From an uncultured Clostridia bacterium (GTDB lineage Bacteria > Bacillota > Clostridia > Christensenellales > UBA1242): DNA of 6,341 nt. The notes beneath the pieces were generated by a model that was not told where the DNA came from, searched no databases, and was given only the letters and a program-made list of their open reading frames with translations. Below are positions 5,728-6,341 of this stretch, in pieces. Where the stretch lies: NCBI GenBank assembly GCA_947623775.1, contig CANQHL010000070.1:1-6341 (forward strand), read 5' to 3'. How positions within the stretch are numbered: the stretch's first letter is position 1; every line of letters starts with the position of its first letter. The position numbers and the translations under genes were made by a program.

Positions 5728-6341
5728 ATGTCAACCAGAATAAATTACAGTATGTCAAATAAAAACAAAAATCGACAAATAAAGGTCTTGACGGATTTTG
5801 GTCAAGAAATATTAAATGAATCAAAGATAAAATTAATAGCCCTTTCTATTATTTTATTGATTTCATTCATAACAGGCTTAATTATAGCCGTCAAAACTCA
5901 TTCAAGTTATGAACATTTTGGAAATTTCGGGATCGTGGACATAAGGACGGGTGGTCTAACAACAACATTTTTTACAAGACTTTTATCCATGTTGTTTATT
6001 GCCGGGATAATGCTTGGATGCTCTTTTACAATTTACCTTATGCCTGTGGCGATAATATTTTTAGCCTATCGAGCATATCTACTGGGGCTAAATATAACAT
6101 TAATGATTGTAATATATGGATTGCAGGGGGTAATTGTGACATTAATTGTTGCATTACCTTGCCAACTGATTGCACTTGCTATATTGGCATTGTTCTATTT
6201 GTTGATGTTTAAAACAAATAAAGATTTTAAAAGCTTTGGTTGCTGTAAAATGAAAAATCAAAAATTAAGAATAATACTTGCCGCATTAATTTTACTTTTG
6301 CTCATCTGTATAGTTGAATCCATACTATTAACGCTATTTTC
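5728..6341 (+). CDS. Putative SpoIIM-family (DUF95) membrane protein, 3'-truncated by window edge
   Basis: The frame runs from ATG 5728 to the right edge without a stop (204 codons plus two bases). An in-frame ATG at 5752 is an alternative start; neither has a convincing Shine-Dalgarno. The protein has a basic, hydrophilic N-terminus (1-34), a strong membrane helix at about 35-56, an external-looking loop (57-83), a long hydrophobic stretch that probably holds three or four helices (84-161), a Lys-rich break (162-180) and a final helix (181-204) with Glu197 inside it. The layout resembles SpoIIM (about 210 aa, five helices). In particular, MPVAIIF...AYLLGLNI followed by ALPCQLIALA lines up by eye with the family's LP-hydrophobic-G block and its LPQN-type motif, and the Glu in the last helix matches. 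In Bacillus, SpoIIM acts with SpoIID and SpoIIP in septal peptidoglycan remodelling during engulfment. The family call is from memory of the pattern; another small multi-pass membrane protein is possible. Probably only 10-20 residues are missing. Confidence 0.6.
   Translation, partial: MSTRINYSMSNKNKNRQIKVLTDFGQEILNESKIKLIALSIILLISFITGLIIAVKTHSSYEHFGNFGIVDIRTGGLTTTFFTRLLSMLFIAGIMLGCSFTIYLMPVAIIFLAYRAYLLGLNITLMIVIYGLQGVIVTLIVALPCQLIALAILALFYLLMFKTNKDFKSFGCCKMKNQKLRIILAALILLLLICIVESILLTLF
5786..5807. repeat. Short inverted repeat in the 5' coding region of the SpoIIM-like gene
   Basis: TCTTGAC (5786-5792) and GTCAAGA (5801-5807) are perfect 7-bp inverted arms around an 8-nt spacer. No T-run follows, so it is not a terminator. 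It could be an operator-like site or an mRNA hairpin near the translation start, or it could be chance. Confidence 0.4.

Noticed and set aside
6018..6212. Open frame of 64 codons on the + strand
   Set aside because: It lies in another frame wholly inside the longer SpoIIM-like membrane protein frame and has no RBS or recognisable content.

Overview
This AT-rich window carries four complete or nearly complete genes in a tight same-strand cluster, then a terminator and the start of a fifth gene, all on the + strand. The order is mutS (3' part), mutL, miaA, and a PLP-dependent methionine gamma-lyase/aluminium-resistance family gene. The low-GC composition, strong AAAGGAG-type ribosome binding sites, gene order, and a MutL with an endonuclease C-terminal domain (the type found in bacteria lacking MutH) all suggest a Firmicute, most likely a Clostridia-like lineage. 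The putative SpoIIM-family gene at the right edge agrees with an endospore-forming ancestry. The species cannot be named from this window.

Layout. Positions 1-1561 hold the C-terminal ~519 residues of MutS; the mismatch-binding N-terminus lies off the left edge. Positions 1551-3530 encode a full MutL (659 aa), overlapping mutS by 11 nt. Positions 3530-4432 encode MiaA (300 aa), sharing a single base with mutL in a TAATG junction. Positions 4414-5643 encode the PLP enzyme (409 aa), starting at GTG and overlapping miaA by 19 nt. All three internal starts have good Shine-Dalgarno sequences inside the preceding gene, so this is probably one translationally coupled transcription unit. It ends at a hairpin plus T-tract at 5681-5727. 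An open frame with several membrane helices starts directly after the T-tract and runs off the right edge; it resembles SpoIIM (DUF95).

How the genes work together. MutS recognises mismatches and its ATPase licenses MutL. MutL carries a GHKL ATPase, a beta-clamp-binding motif and a metal-dependent nicking site, so repair is probably of the clamp-directed, methyl-independent type. MiaA (tRNA A37 dimethylallyltransferase) and the PLP enzyme are common genomic neighbours of mutSL in this group but are not known to act in repair. No hfq gene lies between miaA and the PLP enzyme gene, where some Firmicutes carry one.

No mobile element, CRISPR array, RNA gene or obviously new system was seen. The window looks like ordinary chromosomal core. 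The points worth a second look are small: a D-for-E change in the MutL endonuclease motif, a degenerate clamp motif in MutS, twin A8 tracts near the starts of miaA and the PLP enzyme gene, an in-frame 18-bp duplication in the MutL linker, and the unusual start region of the SpoIIM-like gene.
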